Made by a program: the position numbers and the translations under genes. Below are positions 52,060-60,143 of a DNA stretch of 64,000 nucleotides, in pieces. The stretch lies in NCBI RefSeq assembly GCF_019599405.1, contig NZ_RKLQ01000004.1, forward strand, positions 155,029-219,028, read 5' to 3'. The DNA comes from Haloarcula salinisoli (GTDB lineage: Archaea > Halobacteriota > Halobacteria > Halobacteriales > Haloarculaceae). Under the pieces are notes generated by a model. It saw only the letters and a list, made by a program, of their open reading frames with translations, had not been told where the DNA came from and ran no database searches. Numbering within the stretch: position 1 is the first letter of the stretch; each line of letters begins with the position of its first letter.

Positions 52060-52283
52060 CTACGACACGCCCACGAGTTTGGTCAGCAAATCCCACCCGA
52101 CAAACCGAGGGGTCCGCTCACGGAATGCTTCATACTCTTCGCCATAGTGTTCCCGCAGCCATGGCTCTTCAGCAAATGGGAAGAAGGCAGAGACGACAAT
52201 CGTCAACGTTCCGTGTATCGCTACTTTCTGGGAATTCGTCGCGATGATAGCGCCTACGAGAAACGAATGAACCCCACACTCTG
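52060..52283 (-). pseudogene. C-terminal fragment of an isoprenylcysteine methyltransferase-like protein
   Basis: An open stretch ending TAG at 52060-52062 reads VHSFLVGAIIATNSQKVAIH, then FFPFAEEPWLREHYGEEYEA and RTPRFVGWDLLTKLVG. This is the conserved C-terminal end of ICMT/PEMT-family membrane methyltransferases (EEPWLREHYGEEY...R). The frame is closed just upstream and the N-terminal helices are missing. It is too short to be active. Confidence 0.65.
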
Positions 52284-52309
52284 GGGATTACGCGTAACCT
52301 GAGAGATTC

Positions 52310-52753
52310 TCATACTATCTCACCGAATTTGACCCAGCGAAGTGCTTCGTCGCGGTCATCGACATCGAAATACCGCATTTCCGTCGGTGCAACGGGCCAG
52401 AGAGGACGAATCACCTTCCACAATTCATAGAGGAGCCTCGCCCATACGTTGTCACCGACTGCGGCGTATCGCTTGATGGCGAACTCCGATCCATATCGTA
52501 GGTCAGGGATCAGGCCAGTCAGGTGGGTTAGGAACGTCCACACAGTCCAGTCAGTGGTCTCCTCGTAGACATGGATCGCCCCGTATTGGCTGGTTTTCTC
52601 ACTTAACAACTCGTAGAACTCCTGGTACCCTGATCGTGTTCCATTGTGCATCTGGAGCGCGATGACATTATTTTCGGTTGCCTCCAAGAGTTCATACATC
52701 GGGGTGCCAGTGTGGTCCTGGTGCGTGTCGTCGTGAGTCGTAGTTGGAGTCAT
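52310..52753 (-). CDS. SpoIIAA/STAS-like protein
   Basis: The 147-residue protein fits the SpoIIAA-like domain family (the group with NNVIALQMHNGTRSGYQEFY, HVYEETTDWTVWTFLTHL, EMRYFDVDDRDEALRWV). It has no membrane signal. Proteins of this group occur near transporters and stress genes. Their ligands are not known. It follows the CDF exporter gene on the same strand with only 2 bp between, so the two form an operon. Confidence 0.72.
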   Translation of the reverse strand: MTPTTTHDDTHQDHTGTPMYELLEATENNVIALQMHNGTRSGYQEFYELLSEKTSQYGAIHVYEETTDWTVWTFLTHLTGLIPDLRYGSEFAIKRYAAVGDNVWARLLYELWKVIRPLWPVAPTEMRYFDVDDRDEALRWVKFGEIV

Positions 52754-52755
52754 CG

Positions 52756-53670
52756 TCAGTGAGTGTGGGCGTCGAGGCGGTCGTCGTGCTCACTGTGCAG
52801 GAATTCGATTGTGGCGTGATTCACGCCAATATCGGCTAATGCCTCGTGGACCTCTCGGCGAATTCGGTTCGCGGCGGAGAGTGTCTCGACTGCCGTCCGT
52901 AGGTGTAACGTCGCGATTGTCAGTTCGCTACAGATCTGCCATGTGTGGAGGTCTTCGATAGCTTCGACGCCGTCGATACGGAGAACAGCCGTCTCAACTT
53001 CCTCAGCAGAGATGGGGCCTTTATGCAGGAAGATGATACCGCTGCCTCGCAAGAGTTTCCCAGCCGACCAGAGGACTATCCCGGCAATGAGGATAGCCAC
53101 AATGGGGTCAATGACTCGAAGACCGGTAAAGTCAATGGCCACCACTGAAACGATAACAGCAACCGATCCGCCGGCATCCCCGAGCAGATGATAAAACGCT
53201 CCCCGTTCGTTGAGATTCATCTCACCTCCCTGGACGACATAGACCGACACGAGATTGATGACGAGGCCAGCCACTGCGATTGCGAGTGTTGGGCCTGTTC
53301 CAATATCAATCGGGTTCAGAAACCGCTGATAAGACTCGTAGACGATGTAGATTACCATTGGAATTAACAGCGCACCGTTCAGAAACGCGGCGAGCGGTTC
53401 GAGTCGGTGCAGGCCATAGGACCACTCCGGCGACCTGTCGTACCGGTCAGCGACGGCTGCAGCTGCAAAGGCCATCACGTACGCCAGCGCGTCAAACAGC
53501 ATATGTAGCGCATCACTCAGTAATGCGACGGAACCAAACAAGAGTCCACCAGTCAATTCAGCGACGAATCCGACCAGATTGATACCTGCTACGGCACCGA
53601 GTTTACGGATGCTATCGCCGCCGCTAACACTGTGCTCGTGACCATTCTCAGCAGCATGATCATGTTCCAT
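52756..53670 (-). CDS. Cation diffusion facilitator, probable zinc exporter
   Basis: A 304-residue CDF with six helices. LLSDALHMLFD in helix 2 and HLLGDAGGS in helix 5 give the paired His/Asp sites of zinc-type members. The cytosolic C-terminal domain carries EDLHTWQICSELTIATLHL and VNHATIEFLHSEHDD. N-terminal and C-terminal His clusters (EHDHAAENGHEHS, DAHTH) bind metal. It antiports Zn(II) for protons at the cell membrane and complements the ZntA-type pump at 43191. Confidence 0.92.
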   Translation of the reverse strand: MEHDHAAENGHEHSVSGGDSIRKLGAVAGINLVGFVAELTGGLLFGSVALLSDALHMLFDALAYVMAFAAAAVADRYDRSPEWSYGLHRLEPLAAFLNGALLIPMVIYIVYESYQRFLNPIDIGTGPTLAIAVAGLVINLVSVYVVQGGEMNLNERGAFYHLLGDAGGSVAVIVSVVAIDFTGLRVIDPIVAILIAGIVLWSAGKLLRGSGIIFLHKGPISAEEVETAVLRIDGVEAIEDLHTWQICSELTIATLHLRTAVETLSAANRIRREVHEALADIGVNHATIEFLHSEHDDRLDAHTH

Positions 53671-53888
53671 TGCAATCGTCTCGTATCTCGTCCTGAACAG
53701 CCATAATTATTAAATTAGCTGTTAATATATACCCATTTAGACGCTATTTCTAATAATTATTTAGAGCTTGGTTAATAACAATATTATTATTATTTCTGCA
53801 ATGCGGAGAGTCATGGCCACTACGAGCCCGTCATAGAAGCTTTCTCATATCTTAAGCTTTTTATAACCAAGGTCGCTGCCCGCTTAAC
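53671..53888. other. AT-rich intergenic region
   Basis: The 218 bp between the CDF gene and the TnpB element are much richer in A/T than the average (TTATTAAATTAGC, TAATATATACCC). No gene is seen. It would contain the CDF promoter and may have attracted the element. Confidence 0.5.
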
Positions 53889-54037
53889 TGGACGCAGGCG
53901 CTAAGTCCCCTTCCTCAAGGATCAACGCAAGGAGCGAAGCGACCGAGTAGCACAGTAGAGAGGGATACAGCGCCGTCATCATCTCACATACATACTTCAA
54001 CGACCGGCTCACAGGCCCACGCCAACCACAAACATTA

Positions 54038-54056
54038 TTTACACAACTTGTGTAAA
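54038..54056 (+). promoter_or_regulatory. Perfect 19-bp palindrome at the ribbon-helix-helix gene start
   Basis: TTTACACAACTTGTGTAAA is a perfect palindrome 8 nt before the GTG at 54064, overlapping ATTATTTAC, a possible TATA region. An autoregulatory operator for the ribbon-helix-helix protein is a natural reading. Confidence 0.6.
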
Positions 54057-54063
54057 GTATAGT

Positions 54064-54189
54064 GTGGCAACACGAAAAAACATCTCCATCCGTGACGACC
54101 AAGAGGAGTGGATTCAGGACAATCATCTGAACCTCTCCTCGTTCGTTCAAGAGAAACTAGACGAACTTATCGAAGAACGAGAGACATAG
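54064..54189 (+). CDS. Small ribbon-helix-helix protein of the TnpB element (copy 2)
   Basis: GTG at 54064 to TAG at 54187-54189 encodes 41 residues: ATRKNISIRDDQEEWIQDN, then HLNLSSFVQEKLDELIEE. It is the counterpart of the gene at 33826. The stop is immediately followed by the tnpB ATG (54190), so the two are surely co-transcribed. Ribbon-helix-helix proteins bind palindromes as dimers, and a perfect palindrome lies at its own start. Confidence 0.68.
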   Translation: MATRKNISIRDDQEEWIQDNHLNLSSFVQEKLDELIEERET

Positions 54190-55422
54190 ATGCACTACAA
54201 CTACAAGTATCGACTCAATCCCTCAGAACGCCTCACTGAGACGCTTCTGTACCACGTCGATACTTGTAGACAACTCTACAATCACGTCCTCTACAAACTC
54301 AACAAGTCCGACGAGATTCCCGCGCGATACGAGGTTCAGGACACCCTTCCCGCCCTCAAAGCGTGGTGGGACGACCTGACCGACATTCACTCGAAAGTGT
54401 TGCAGATGGTCGTCAAGCGCGTCTACGACAACCTCTCCACGCTCAAAGCACAGAAAGAGAACGGACGTGCCGTGGGGATGCTCAAGTGGAAACCACCACG
54501 AGAGTATCGCTCGCTCACCTACAACCAGTCCGGCTTCGAACTCAAGAATACGAGTGGTCGGCCTACGTTGTGGTTGAGCAAAATCGGTGAGATTCCGATT
54601 CACCTCCACCGAGACATTCCCGAGGACGCGACCATCAAACAGGTCACAGTCAAACAAGAACCCACGGGAGAGTGGTTCGCCACGTTCGGCATCGACGTGG
54701 ACGAAACCACGCCCGAGAAACCAGTAAATCCCGAGAAGTGCGTCGGCATCGACGTAGGGATTCTCACATACGCCCACGATACGGACGGCACAGCGGTCGG
54801 GTCGCTTGACCTGTTCGACGAGCGAGAACGACTGGAACGCGCTCAACGTGACCTATCTCGGAAAGAACACGGCTCTGCGAATTGGGAGAAACAACGGCAG
54901 ATTGTGGCTGAACGCCACGCCCAGTTGAAGCGAAAGCGTCGTGATTTCCTCCACAAGTTGTCGAACTACTACGCCACCGAGTACGACTTGGTGGCTGTAG
55001 AGGACTTGGACGCGAAAGGGTTGGTCGAACTGCCGGGCAACTCACGGAACCGGGCAGGTGCGGCGTGGGGGACGTTCCTGCGGCTGTTCGAATACAAGTG
55101 CGAGCGTCAGGGGACACACTTCGTGGCGGTCAACCCAAGAGGGACAACCAAAGAGTGTGCCTCTTGTGGTGTGGAGACAGACAAACCGCTGTGGGTGCGC
55201 GAACACTCTTGCCCGTCTTGTGGATTTGAAGCGGATAGAGATGCAAATGCGGCGTGGAACATCCTTTCTCGCGGTCTTGAAGATATAGGAGTGGGACACT
55301 CCGAAATAGCGCCTGTGGAGACTGCGCTTCCTGTGGATACCGATTCGGTATCTGCAAAGGGCGTCTTGGAAGCAGGAAGCCCCTGCCTCAAGGAGCGAAC
55401 CGCGTCAGCGGTGAGCGAGTAG
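54190..55422 (+). CDS. tnpB: TnpB, RNA-guided DNA nuclease, apparently intact
   Basis: The 410-residue protein begins MHYNYKYRLNPSERLTETLL and ends ERTASAVSE. The RuvC-like active site is complete: CVGIDVGILTYA (Asp), LVAVEDLDAKG (Glu) and DRDANAAWNIL (Asp). The zinc ribbon CASCG...CPSCGF lies between the last two. WWDDLTDIHSKVLQ and LKWKPPREYRSLTYNQSGFE are usual in the N-terminal helical region. TnpB cuts DNA matching a guide carried by an RNA from the element's right end, which helps the element persist. All catalytic residues present here are intact, unlike copy 1. Confidence 0.94.
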   Translation: MHYNYKYRLNPSERLTETLLYHVDTCRQLYNHVLYKLNKSDEIPARYEVQDTLPALKAWWDDLTDIHSKVLQMVVKRVYDNLSTLKAQKENGRAVGMLKWKPPREYRSLTYNQSGFELKNTSGRPTLWLSKIGEIPIHLHRDIPEDATIKQVTVKQEPTGEWFATFGIDVDETTPEKPVNPEKCVGIDVGILTYAHDTDGTAVGSLDLFDERERLERAQRDLSRKEHGSANWEKQRQIVAERHAQLKRKRRDFLHKLSNYYATEYDLVAVEDLDAKGLVELPGNSRNRAGAAWGTFLRLFEYKCERQGTHFVAVNPRGTTKECASCGVETDKPLWVREHSCPSCGFEADRDANAAWNILSRGLEDIGVGHSEIAPVETALPVDTDSVSAKGVLEAGSPCLKERTASAVSE

Positions 55423-55437
55423 GCAGGGGTAGTTCAC
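55380..55437 (+). ncRNA. Right-end omega-RNA scaffold of element 2
   Basis: CCCCTGCCT (55380-55388) pairs with AGGCAGGGG (55421-55429), enclosing ACCGC-GTCA-GCGGT (55399-55412). The end is AGTTCAC at 55431-55437. The structure overlaps the tnpB 3' end, as known for these RNAs and for haloarchaeal sense-overlapping transcripts. If the RNA continues over the boundary, its guide would be GATTGGTAAACTGGATC and following bases. The 5' end of the RNA is not determined. Confidence 0.55.
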
Positions 55438-55524
55438 GATTGGTAAACTGGATCTTGTGGACAAGACATCGGCAGGGCTGTCTGTTTCTCTACAGGCGTA
55501 GCAGGCCGAGCGCCCTGGGGTCGT

Positions 55525-55595
55525 ACGGAAGACGAAGTCTTCCGTGATGACGAGACGCTTCCCGTCTCGGACCACTTGACTTAGAGGCGGTTCAC
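55525..55595 (+). repeat. Second right-end-like structure, relic of another TnpB element
   Basis: Hairpin ACGGAAGAC-GAA-GTCTTCCGT (55525-55545) is followed by CGAGAC-GCTTCCC-GTCTCG (55551-55569), and the stretch ends GCGGTTCAC at 55595. Haloarchaeal IS1341-type right ends commonly finish with GTTCAC after such stems. The intact element may thus sit next to the tail of an older relative. Confidence 0.4.
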
Positions 55596-55601
55596 CGGCA
55601 C

Positions 55602-56744
55602 TCAGGGAGATTCGACGAGAGCAAGAATGTCTGGCGCTTTGTATACTCTGTTGCGCTCTTTGTCAGTCAATTCTACAATAATCCCTTCATCGCTGAGCTT
55701 CTCAATCGCGTCGTAGACTGCCTGTCGTGAGCGCCCGGTCGCGTCAATGGCCCGTGGGGCCTGCAGATACGGCTCTTCGAACAGGTGGTCGATGACATCT
55801 CGGACTGCTGGACTGTTCGGAAAGCGACTCCGGTAGTCCGCACGGAGCGCTACGAGCTCGATGCCACACTGATAGGCATCGATAGCCTGTTCGGCAATCG
55901 CGTTGAGGACAAACGTAATCCATGATTCCCACTCGCCGTGCTGACTCACGGCGAGAAGGCGGTCGAAGTACTCAGTCCGATAGTGGTTGAAGTACGCCGA
56001 CAGGTAGAGATACGGTTCTGAGAGCAGGTTCGCCTGGTACAGCTGTAGCATGATGAGAAGCCGTCCCAGTCGGCCATTCCCATCACGGAACGGATGAATC
56101 GTCTCGAACTGATAGTGCGTAATAGCGATATCGATCAGCGGCGGGTAGCTTCCGTTTCTAATGTATGAGAGCAACTGATCAAGAAGAAGTGCAACACTGT
56201 TTGGATTGGCCGGAACGAATCGGGCGTTTTCGACGTGGTTGTCCGGGCCAATCATGACCGGAATATCATCGCGAATGTGTCCCGGACGCTTGTTCTCACC
56301 GCGAACGTCAACTAATAGTGATGCATGGAGGTCACAGAGGAGTTCTTGATCGGTCTGTCTGCCATCATCCAAGGCATTGAAGCCTGTCCGGATCGCCTCG
56401 ACGTAGTTATACGCCTCCCGGATGTCCCGCAGATTGGCTGCTGAGCGCTCTGGATCGTCGTCGAGATTGTGAAGAACGATATCTGAGACAGTGACATCAG
56501 TCCCTTCGATTTGCGAGCTCATCGCCGCTTCTCGAACGACAAACGGTGCGATAAGAAGGTTCTCGTTCTCGATATCGTCGTGGAGTGTCGAGAGCTGTCC
56601 GAGGGCATAGCGTGCATCCCCGTAGGCACGGAGGATATCGTCGCTGTATGTGAGCTCTGGTGGGAGTCCAGCAGGCTGGTAGCACGGAATGTCCTCGTAT
56701 GGGTCAATCCATCCTGGCCCCTCCTCGAAATCGGCGGGATCCAT
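55602..56744 (-). CDS. Fic-family protein with inhibitory motif and C-terminal winged helix
   Basis: From ATG 56744 (MDPADFEEGPGWIDPYED) the protein has 380 residues. The Fic catalytic loop HPFRDGNGRLGR lies near residue 217. SSQIEG at about 76-81 is the class II (S/T)xxxE inhibitory helix, so the enzyme should be auto-inhibited. The C-terminal 100 residues form a winged helix (PRAIDATGRSRQAVYDAIEK). Fic proteins transfer AMP or related groups from nucleotides to target hydroxyls. This domain plan (Fic_N, Fic, HTH) is widespread in bacteria and haloarchaea. Confidence 0.92.
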   Translation of the reverse strand: MDPADFEEGPGWIDPYEDIPCYQPAGLPPELTYSDDILRAYGDARYALGQLSTLHDDIENENLLIAPFVVREAAMSSQIEGTDVTVSDIVLHNLDDDPERSAANLRDIREAYNYVEAIRTGFNALDDGRQTDQELLCDLHASLLVDVRGENKRPGHIRDDIPVMIGPDNHVENARFVPANPNSVALLLDQLLSYIRNGSYPPLIDIAITHYQFETIHPFRDGNGRLGRLLIMLQLYQANLLSEPYLYLSAYFNHYRTEYFDRLLAVSQHGEWESWITFVLNAIAEQAIDAYQCGIELVALRADYRSRFPNSPAVRDVIDHLFEEPYLQAPRAIDATGRSRQAVYDAIEKLSDEGIIVELTDKERNRVYKAPDILALVESP

Positions 56745-56937
56745 TTGATTAAGCAACTGTATCTGACCCACCTTAATCTGTCGAAAAGCATTAAGACATA
56801 TTAGTGGGTTCAAAATAGGGTTCTTAGTCAGTCAGATAAGAAAAGTATTGACTAAAACTGCACAGGCCACGGTCAGTAGTCAATCCCGCTGTAACGATTC
56901 TTGCAAGCTAGCGTACCAGCCGAAAAGACGATTGTCA

Positions 56938-57276
56938 CTACTGCTGATGGCGGCAGATTTCCTCGCGAACCATAGTCCTGATTTCTTGTTCGGGGATACT
57001 TCTATCAGCGGGAACATCTGGTACGTCTAGTGGTTCAAGTTCTTCTGCGGCCGCTTGAGTCGCTCGTCTCCAGTTTCGGCGTAAAATAGAGATCACGACG
57101 TTCCTCGAAGAACATGCCCAGCACTGATTTGCCGACAGGCGTTCCTCAGCCGCTTCAGCATAGGTGTAACCTTGCACGACGCGTTCGAGCGCGCGTTGAA
57201 TAATCAATAACTCGTCATCGTTGACTTGCAGATCCGTCTTCGACCCGATCGAACCAATGGGCGAGCAGTCCATCAC
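56938..57276 (-). CDS. Uncharacterised 112-residue protein
   Basis: The frame (NDDELLIIQRALERVVQGYT, YAEAAEERLSANQCWACSSR, VVISILRRNWRRATQAAAEE, LEPLDVPDVPADRSIPEQEI) has haloarchaeal composition and helices but no domain I know. A Cys pair (CWAC) is present. It may be a remnant of a larger helix-rich protein. It is tail-to-head with the Fic gene, with about 190 bp between. Confidence 0.4.
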   Translation of the reverse strand: MMDCSPIGSIGSKTDLQVNDDELLIIQRALERVVQGYTYAEAAEERLSANQCWACSSRNVVISILRRNWRRATQAAAEELEPLDVPDVPADRSIPEQEIRTMVREEICRHQQ

Positions 57277-57377
57277 CTGCTCTCTTTAGCAATGACAATA
57301 CCGAACTGAATCCGGGGAATCTTTTGCTTGTGCTCTACACGGAGAAGCCGCCAATCACACCAGACCACGGTCGTTCG

Positions 57378-57827
57378 CTACTCATTGACTTCGGTTTTTA
57401 CGACCGTCGCGGGCCGTGTCGTCAATCGGAGGACGCGGTCAGTGACACTCCCAAGTAGAGCACGATATTCTTCCGGCCGCCGTTTGGTGCCAAGTACGAG
57501 CAAGTCCGCGTCGTGATCGTTGGCGTACGCAACGATGGTCTCTGCGGGGCGACCGTGGTGAATTGCCGTTTCGATGTCGATGCCGGCTTCCGACGCTCGA
57601 GTACGGAGCTCTGAAAGCGTATCTTCGCCGTGTTCTTCGAGGCCGTGTTCTGGGCCTTCAGCTTCGTCGACGTACTCGTCGCCGCTGTACGCAGTCACGA
57701 CGTCCTCGTCAACGACGTAGAGCACATGGAGGGTAGCGTCGTGGGTGGCTGCGAGGTCGAGAGCATGTGCTGCAGCCTGTTCAGACGCGACGGTACCGTC
57801 GGTCGAGAGGAGAATTCGGTTGTACAT
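57378..57827 (-). CDS. Universal stress protein (UspA family)
   Basis: The 149-residue protein has the Usp start MYNRILLSTDGTVASEQAAA. The end DLLVLGTKRRPEEYRALLGSVTDRVLRLTTRPATVVK approximates the nucleotide-binding G-x2-x-G-x9-GS/T loop but with RRPEEYRALLGS in place of the usual GRSGLxRxLLGS. It is probably a soluble stress or nucleotide-sensing dimer. No operon partner is seen. Confidence 0.87.
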   Translation of the reverse strand: MYNRILLSTDGTVASEQAAAHALDLAATHDATLHVLYVVDEDVVTAYSGDEYVDEAEGPEHGLEEHGEDTLSELRTRASEAGIDIETAIHHGRPAETIVAYANDHDADLLVLGTKRRPEEYRALLGSVTDRVLRLTTRPATVVKTEVNE

Positions 57828-58124
57828 TCATTCGGATTTCAAACGCGGCTATAATAAATTCCGGTTCTGATTCCCAGCGCTCTTGAGGGATACCGCGATG
57901 AAAGGGGTGGTTGACGGCAGCAGCACCTGTTGTGTCAGCTGTAATCCGACTAACGCCAGTCTCTCCATTGACCAGCTGTTGGTTATTCGAATGGGGAACC
58001 TAAGGCCCAGCTATCGCAGTATCAGTTGAGGTTGCGGCCCGTTACCTTTTGTCGATAGGACTACCTGACAAAATGACAACTGAGTTATTTAGATTCAGAA
58101 GAAGGGTCAAGACTCTGAGCGAGG

Positions 58125-58685
58125 TTACGGTGCGACCTTAACCATCTGAAGTCTATAGGTTGCATTCTGGTAGGCCACATACCCTGTGGTCTCTCGTGCA
58201 ACACGCCAAGCTTCCGATGGAATTCGACTCTCTGGGCTAGGAGGGAGGCGATCAGTAGCCGCGACGAGCAGTCGAAGGTTTCTGGGAGGTGTTTCGTTGC
58301 TCAGCCCGCTCCAGGGTTCAGTTTGACCAGCTTCGATTACCATACTAACTTGCTCCCGTTGGTAATTTGTGAGGTTGGCCGTGGACAGTGAAGGAATCTC
58401 TGCACTCATGTCCGGTTCCTCGTTAACTGGGTTTGCACTCACGTAGAGCGTCACAGAATACGGATCACTGTGGATGTTCTGCGCCTCTGTGGGGGTTTCT
58501 GTGGACGATATGGGTGTTTCCGTAGACGATGTGGGGGTTGAATCGGCTGGGGCTGTAGGTGGCGAACCAGGATTTGCTGGCGGTGATGCGGGCGGTGAGG
58601 CGGGAGTTCCTCCACAGCCTGCAAGCAGGACAGTGAGACAAACCACCAGTGCACAACAGGGGAATGATCCACGGACACTGGACAT
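58125..58685 (-). CDS. Exported Pro/Thr-rich lipoprotein
   Basis: The 186-residue precursor has a hydrophobic signal and lipobox (LTVLLAGCGG). A 50-residue Pro/Ser/Thr-rich linker (ASPPASPPANPGSPPTAPA) follows, then a globular domain of about 110 residues (YSVTLYVSANPVNEEPDM, SLSTANLTNYQREQVSMVI, EAWRVARETTGYVAYQNATY). No family is recognised. The Thr-rich linker may be O-glycosylated. Confidence 0.7.
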   Translation of the reverse strand: MSSVRGSFPCCALVVCLTVLLAGCGGTPASPPASPPANPGSPPTAPADSTPTSSTETPISSTETPTEAQNIHSDPYSVTLYVSANPVNEEPDMSAEIPSLSTANLTNYQREQVSMVIEAGQTEPWSGLSNETPPRNLRLLVAATDRLPPSPESRIPSEAWRVARETTGYVAYQNATYRLQMVKVAP

Positions 58686-58850
58686 AGATTACGATGATTA
58701 CTAACTGACAAGTGTCTTGTGCTATCCGAGTTATTTCGTAGATATCGATATTGCGCCTCTGAAAAATCAGTAGCTATCACAGCAACTCCACCTAACATAA
58801 CAAAGATCGATAGAAGACTGAGGTAATACGCTGGAAATTCTGTTATTAGA

Positions 58851-59219
58851 CTAGTTTGACTCCTGGCGACTAAGTTTCGTACGGCGCTCTTCGAATTCCT
58901 CTCCGGAGAGGTCACCGCGAGCATATGCCATCCGAAGTTCCCGGAGTGCAGGGTCAGTGGTCCCGGACGTTCCAGCGCGACCGGCGAAACCACGATACAA
59001 GAGGTACCCAATCCCACCGAGAACAAGTACCCAGACAAGCAGCATCCCGACACCCCACAGTGGCGAGAGGCCACCGGCCATCCCGCCGTTCCACCACCAG
59101 CCCATCATCCCCATCATCGGCATCGCAAGCACCATCATCAACACTGGTAACAAGACGATGACCGCGAGGACGAGCAAGACGGCCCGGAGCAGACCATCGG
59201 ACGTCTGGTCGACGGACAT
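58851..59219 (-). CDS. SHOCT-domain membrane protein
   Basis: The ATG at 59219 gives 122 residues (MSVDQTSDGLLRAVLLVL). It has two helices with Met- and Gly-rich surroundings (MPMMGMMGWWWNGGMAGG) and a C-terminal SHOCT motif (ELRMAYARGDLSGEEFEERR). SHOCT is a short helical oligomerisation or processing motif. It begins 4 nt after the DUF302 stop, so it is the last gene of an operon. Confidence 0.82.
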   Translation of the reverse strand: MSVDQTSDGLLRAVLLVLAVIVLLPVLMMVLAMPMMGMMGWWWNGGMAGGLSPLWGVGMLLVWVLVLGGIGYLLYRGFAGRAGTSGTTDPALRELRMAYARGDLSGEEFEERRTKLSRQESN

Positions 59220-59223
59220 GCGA

Positions 59224-59625
59224 CTATCGAGTTCCGTTGCCGACTGTCGATAACACCCGTTCGAATCGGTCGGTAACGTCTGTTGCAATCGAGTCGAGTG
59301 CATCGTTGTCCGCGATGCCGACAAGCCGTTGCGGGTCGACAGCGCTCACGGTGACATCGCCATCGTCAGTCTCGTAGACGATGACGTTACACGGGAGGAG
59401 TGCGCCCAGGTCGCGCTCCGCGGTCAGCCCTTCATGTGCGAGCGCTGGGGTGCAGGCACCGAGGATGCGATACTGTCGAAACTCCTCCCCGAGTTTCTCC
59501 TCGAACGTGCTCCGAACGTCGATGTCACAGAGGACACCGAACCCCTCGTCTTCGAGCGCATCGACGGTCCGTTCGACCACCTGGTCGAAGGCACCAGTCA
59601 CAGACGTTTTCATCGTGTAGCTCAT
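59224..59625 (-). CDS. DUF302-family protein
   Basis: A 133-residue soluble protein with the DUF302 pattern: MSYTMKTSVTGAFDQVVER, VLCDIDVRSTFEEKLGEEF, YRILGACTPALAHEGLTAE and DLGALLPCNVIVYETDDGDV. The conserved Cys in GACTP and LLPCNV are typical of the family. DUF302 proteins are often next to metal and redox genes. The function is not known. It is the third gene of the His-rich/SHOCT operon. Confidence 0.87.
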   Translation of the reverse strand: MSYTMKTSVTGAFDQVVERTVDALEDEGFGVLCDIDVRSTFEEKLGEEFRQYRILGACTPALAHEGLTAERDLGALLPCNVIVYETDDGDVTVSAVDPQRLVGIADNDALDSIATDVTDRFERVLSTVGNGTR

Positions 59626-59717
59626 ACGCCATGGTACAATTGTTGTATATTTAACAGTAGTGTCCAGATGAAGTACAGGCGGGAACTGTGTCTGCCATAT
59701 CCGTCCGAGACCGCGTT

Positions 59718-60086
59718 TCAGAGGGACCGCTCCAGCTGTTCTCGCCGTTGTTCGAACTCTTCATCCGAGAGATCACCACGCGCGTAACGTTCGCGGAGGA
59801 CCTCCATCGAGCGGTCGCCACGCTCGTCGTCTCGATGCGTCCGGAGCTTCCAGACGAGGTACAGCGGGAGAGCGACCAGCAGTCCCATCCAGAGGAGTCC
59901 CCAAAGCCCCATTGCGCCGCCGAGAAGTCCCCAGCCGCCTCCCATCGTGTATCCATCCATCATGCCACCTCCGTAGCCCCTGCCACCGTGGGCAGCAGCA
60001 GTGCCAGTCATCACGACCAGTCCGAAGGCGACGGATAACGTGAGTCGATAAGCGGTGCGTCCAATCTGCGTAGTGTGTTGGGTCAT
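59718..60086 (-). CDS. SHOCT-domain protein with signal peptide and Met/His segment
   Basis: From ATG 60086 (MTQHTTQIGRTAYRLTLSVA) the protein has 122 residues. Its signal-like helix ends TAAAHG. A Gly/Met-rich outer stretch (GGRGYGGGMMDGYTMGGG), one helix and a SHOCT end (LRERYARGDLSDEEFEQRR) follow. Metal binding through the Met/His segment is possible. It is paralogous in plan to the SHOCT gene at 58851. Confidence 0.8.
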   Translation of the reverse strand: MTQHTTQIGRTAYRLTLSVAFGLVVMTGTAAAHGGRGYGGGMMDGYTMGGGWGLLGGAMGLWGLLWMGLLVALPLYLVWKLRTHRDDERGDRSMEVLRERYARGDLSDEEFEQRREQLERSL

Positions 60087-60143
60087 GATTCTGTATTGGC
60101 GGGTCGCGGTGGTCGGTTGATGCATTCGAATTGGGCAGGGTCC

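Larger units (their letters stand above)
53889..55437 (+). mobile_element. IS200/IS605-type element (IS1341 group), intact tnpB
   Basis: Left end with CTAAGTCCCCTTCCTCA and GAGGGATACAGCGCCG, a small ribbon-helix-helix gene, full-length tnpB, and right-end hairpin ending AGTTCAC. No tnpA. TTAAC (53884-53888) lies at the inferred left boundary. Gene order and ends match the decayed element at 33682-35207. It would need a TnpA in trans to move. Confidence 0.75.

Noticed and set aside
58451..59074. 207-codon minus-strand frame overlapping the lipoprotein and SHOCT genes
   Set aside because: It is out of frame with the clear lipobox and SHOCT genes and is dominated by His/Arg/Gln runs created by the Pro/Thr-rich linker in another frame.
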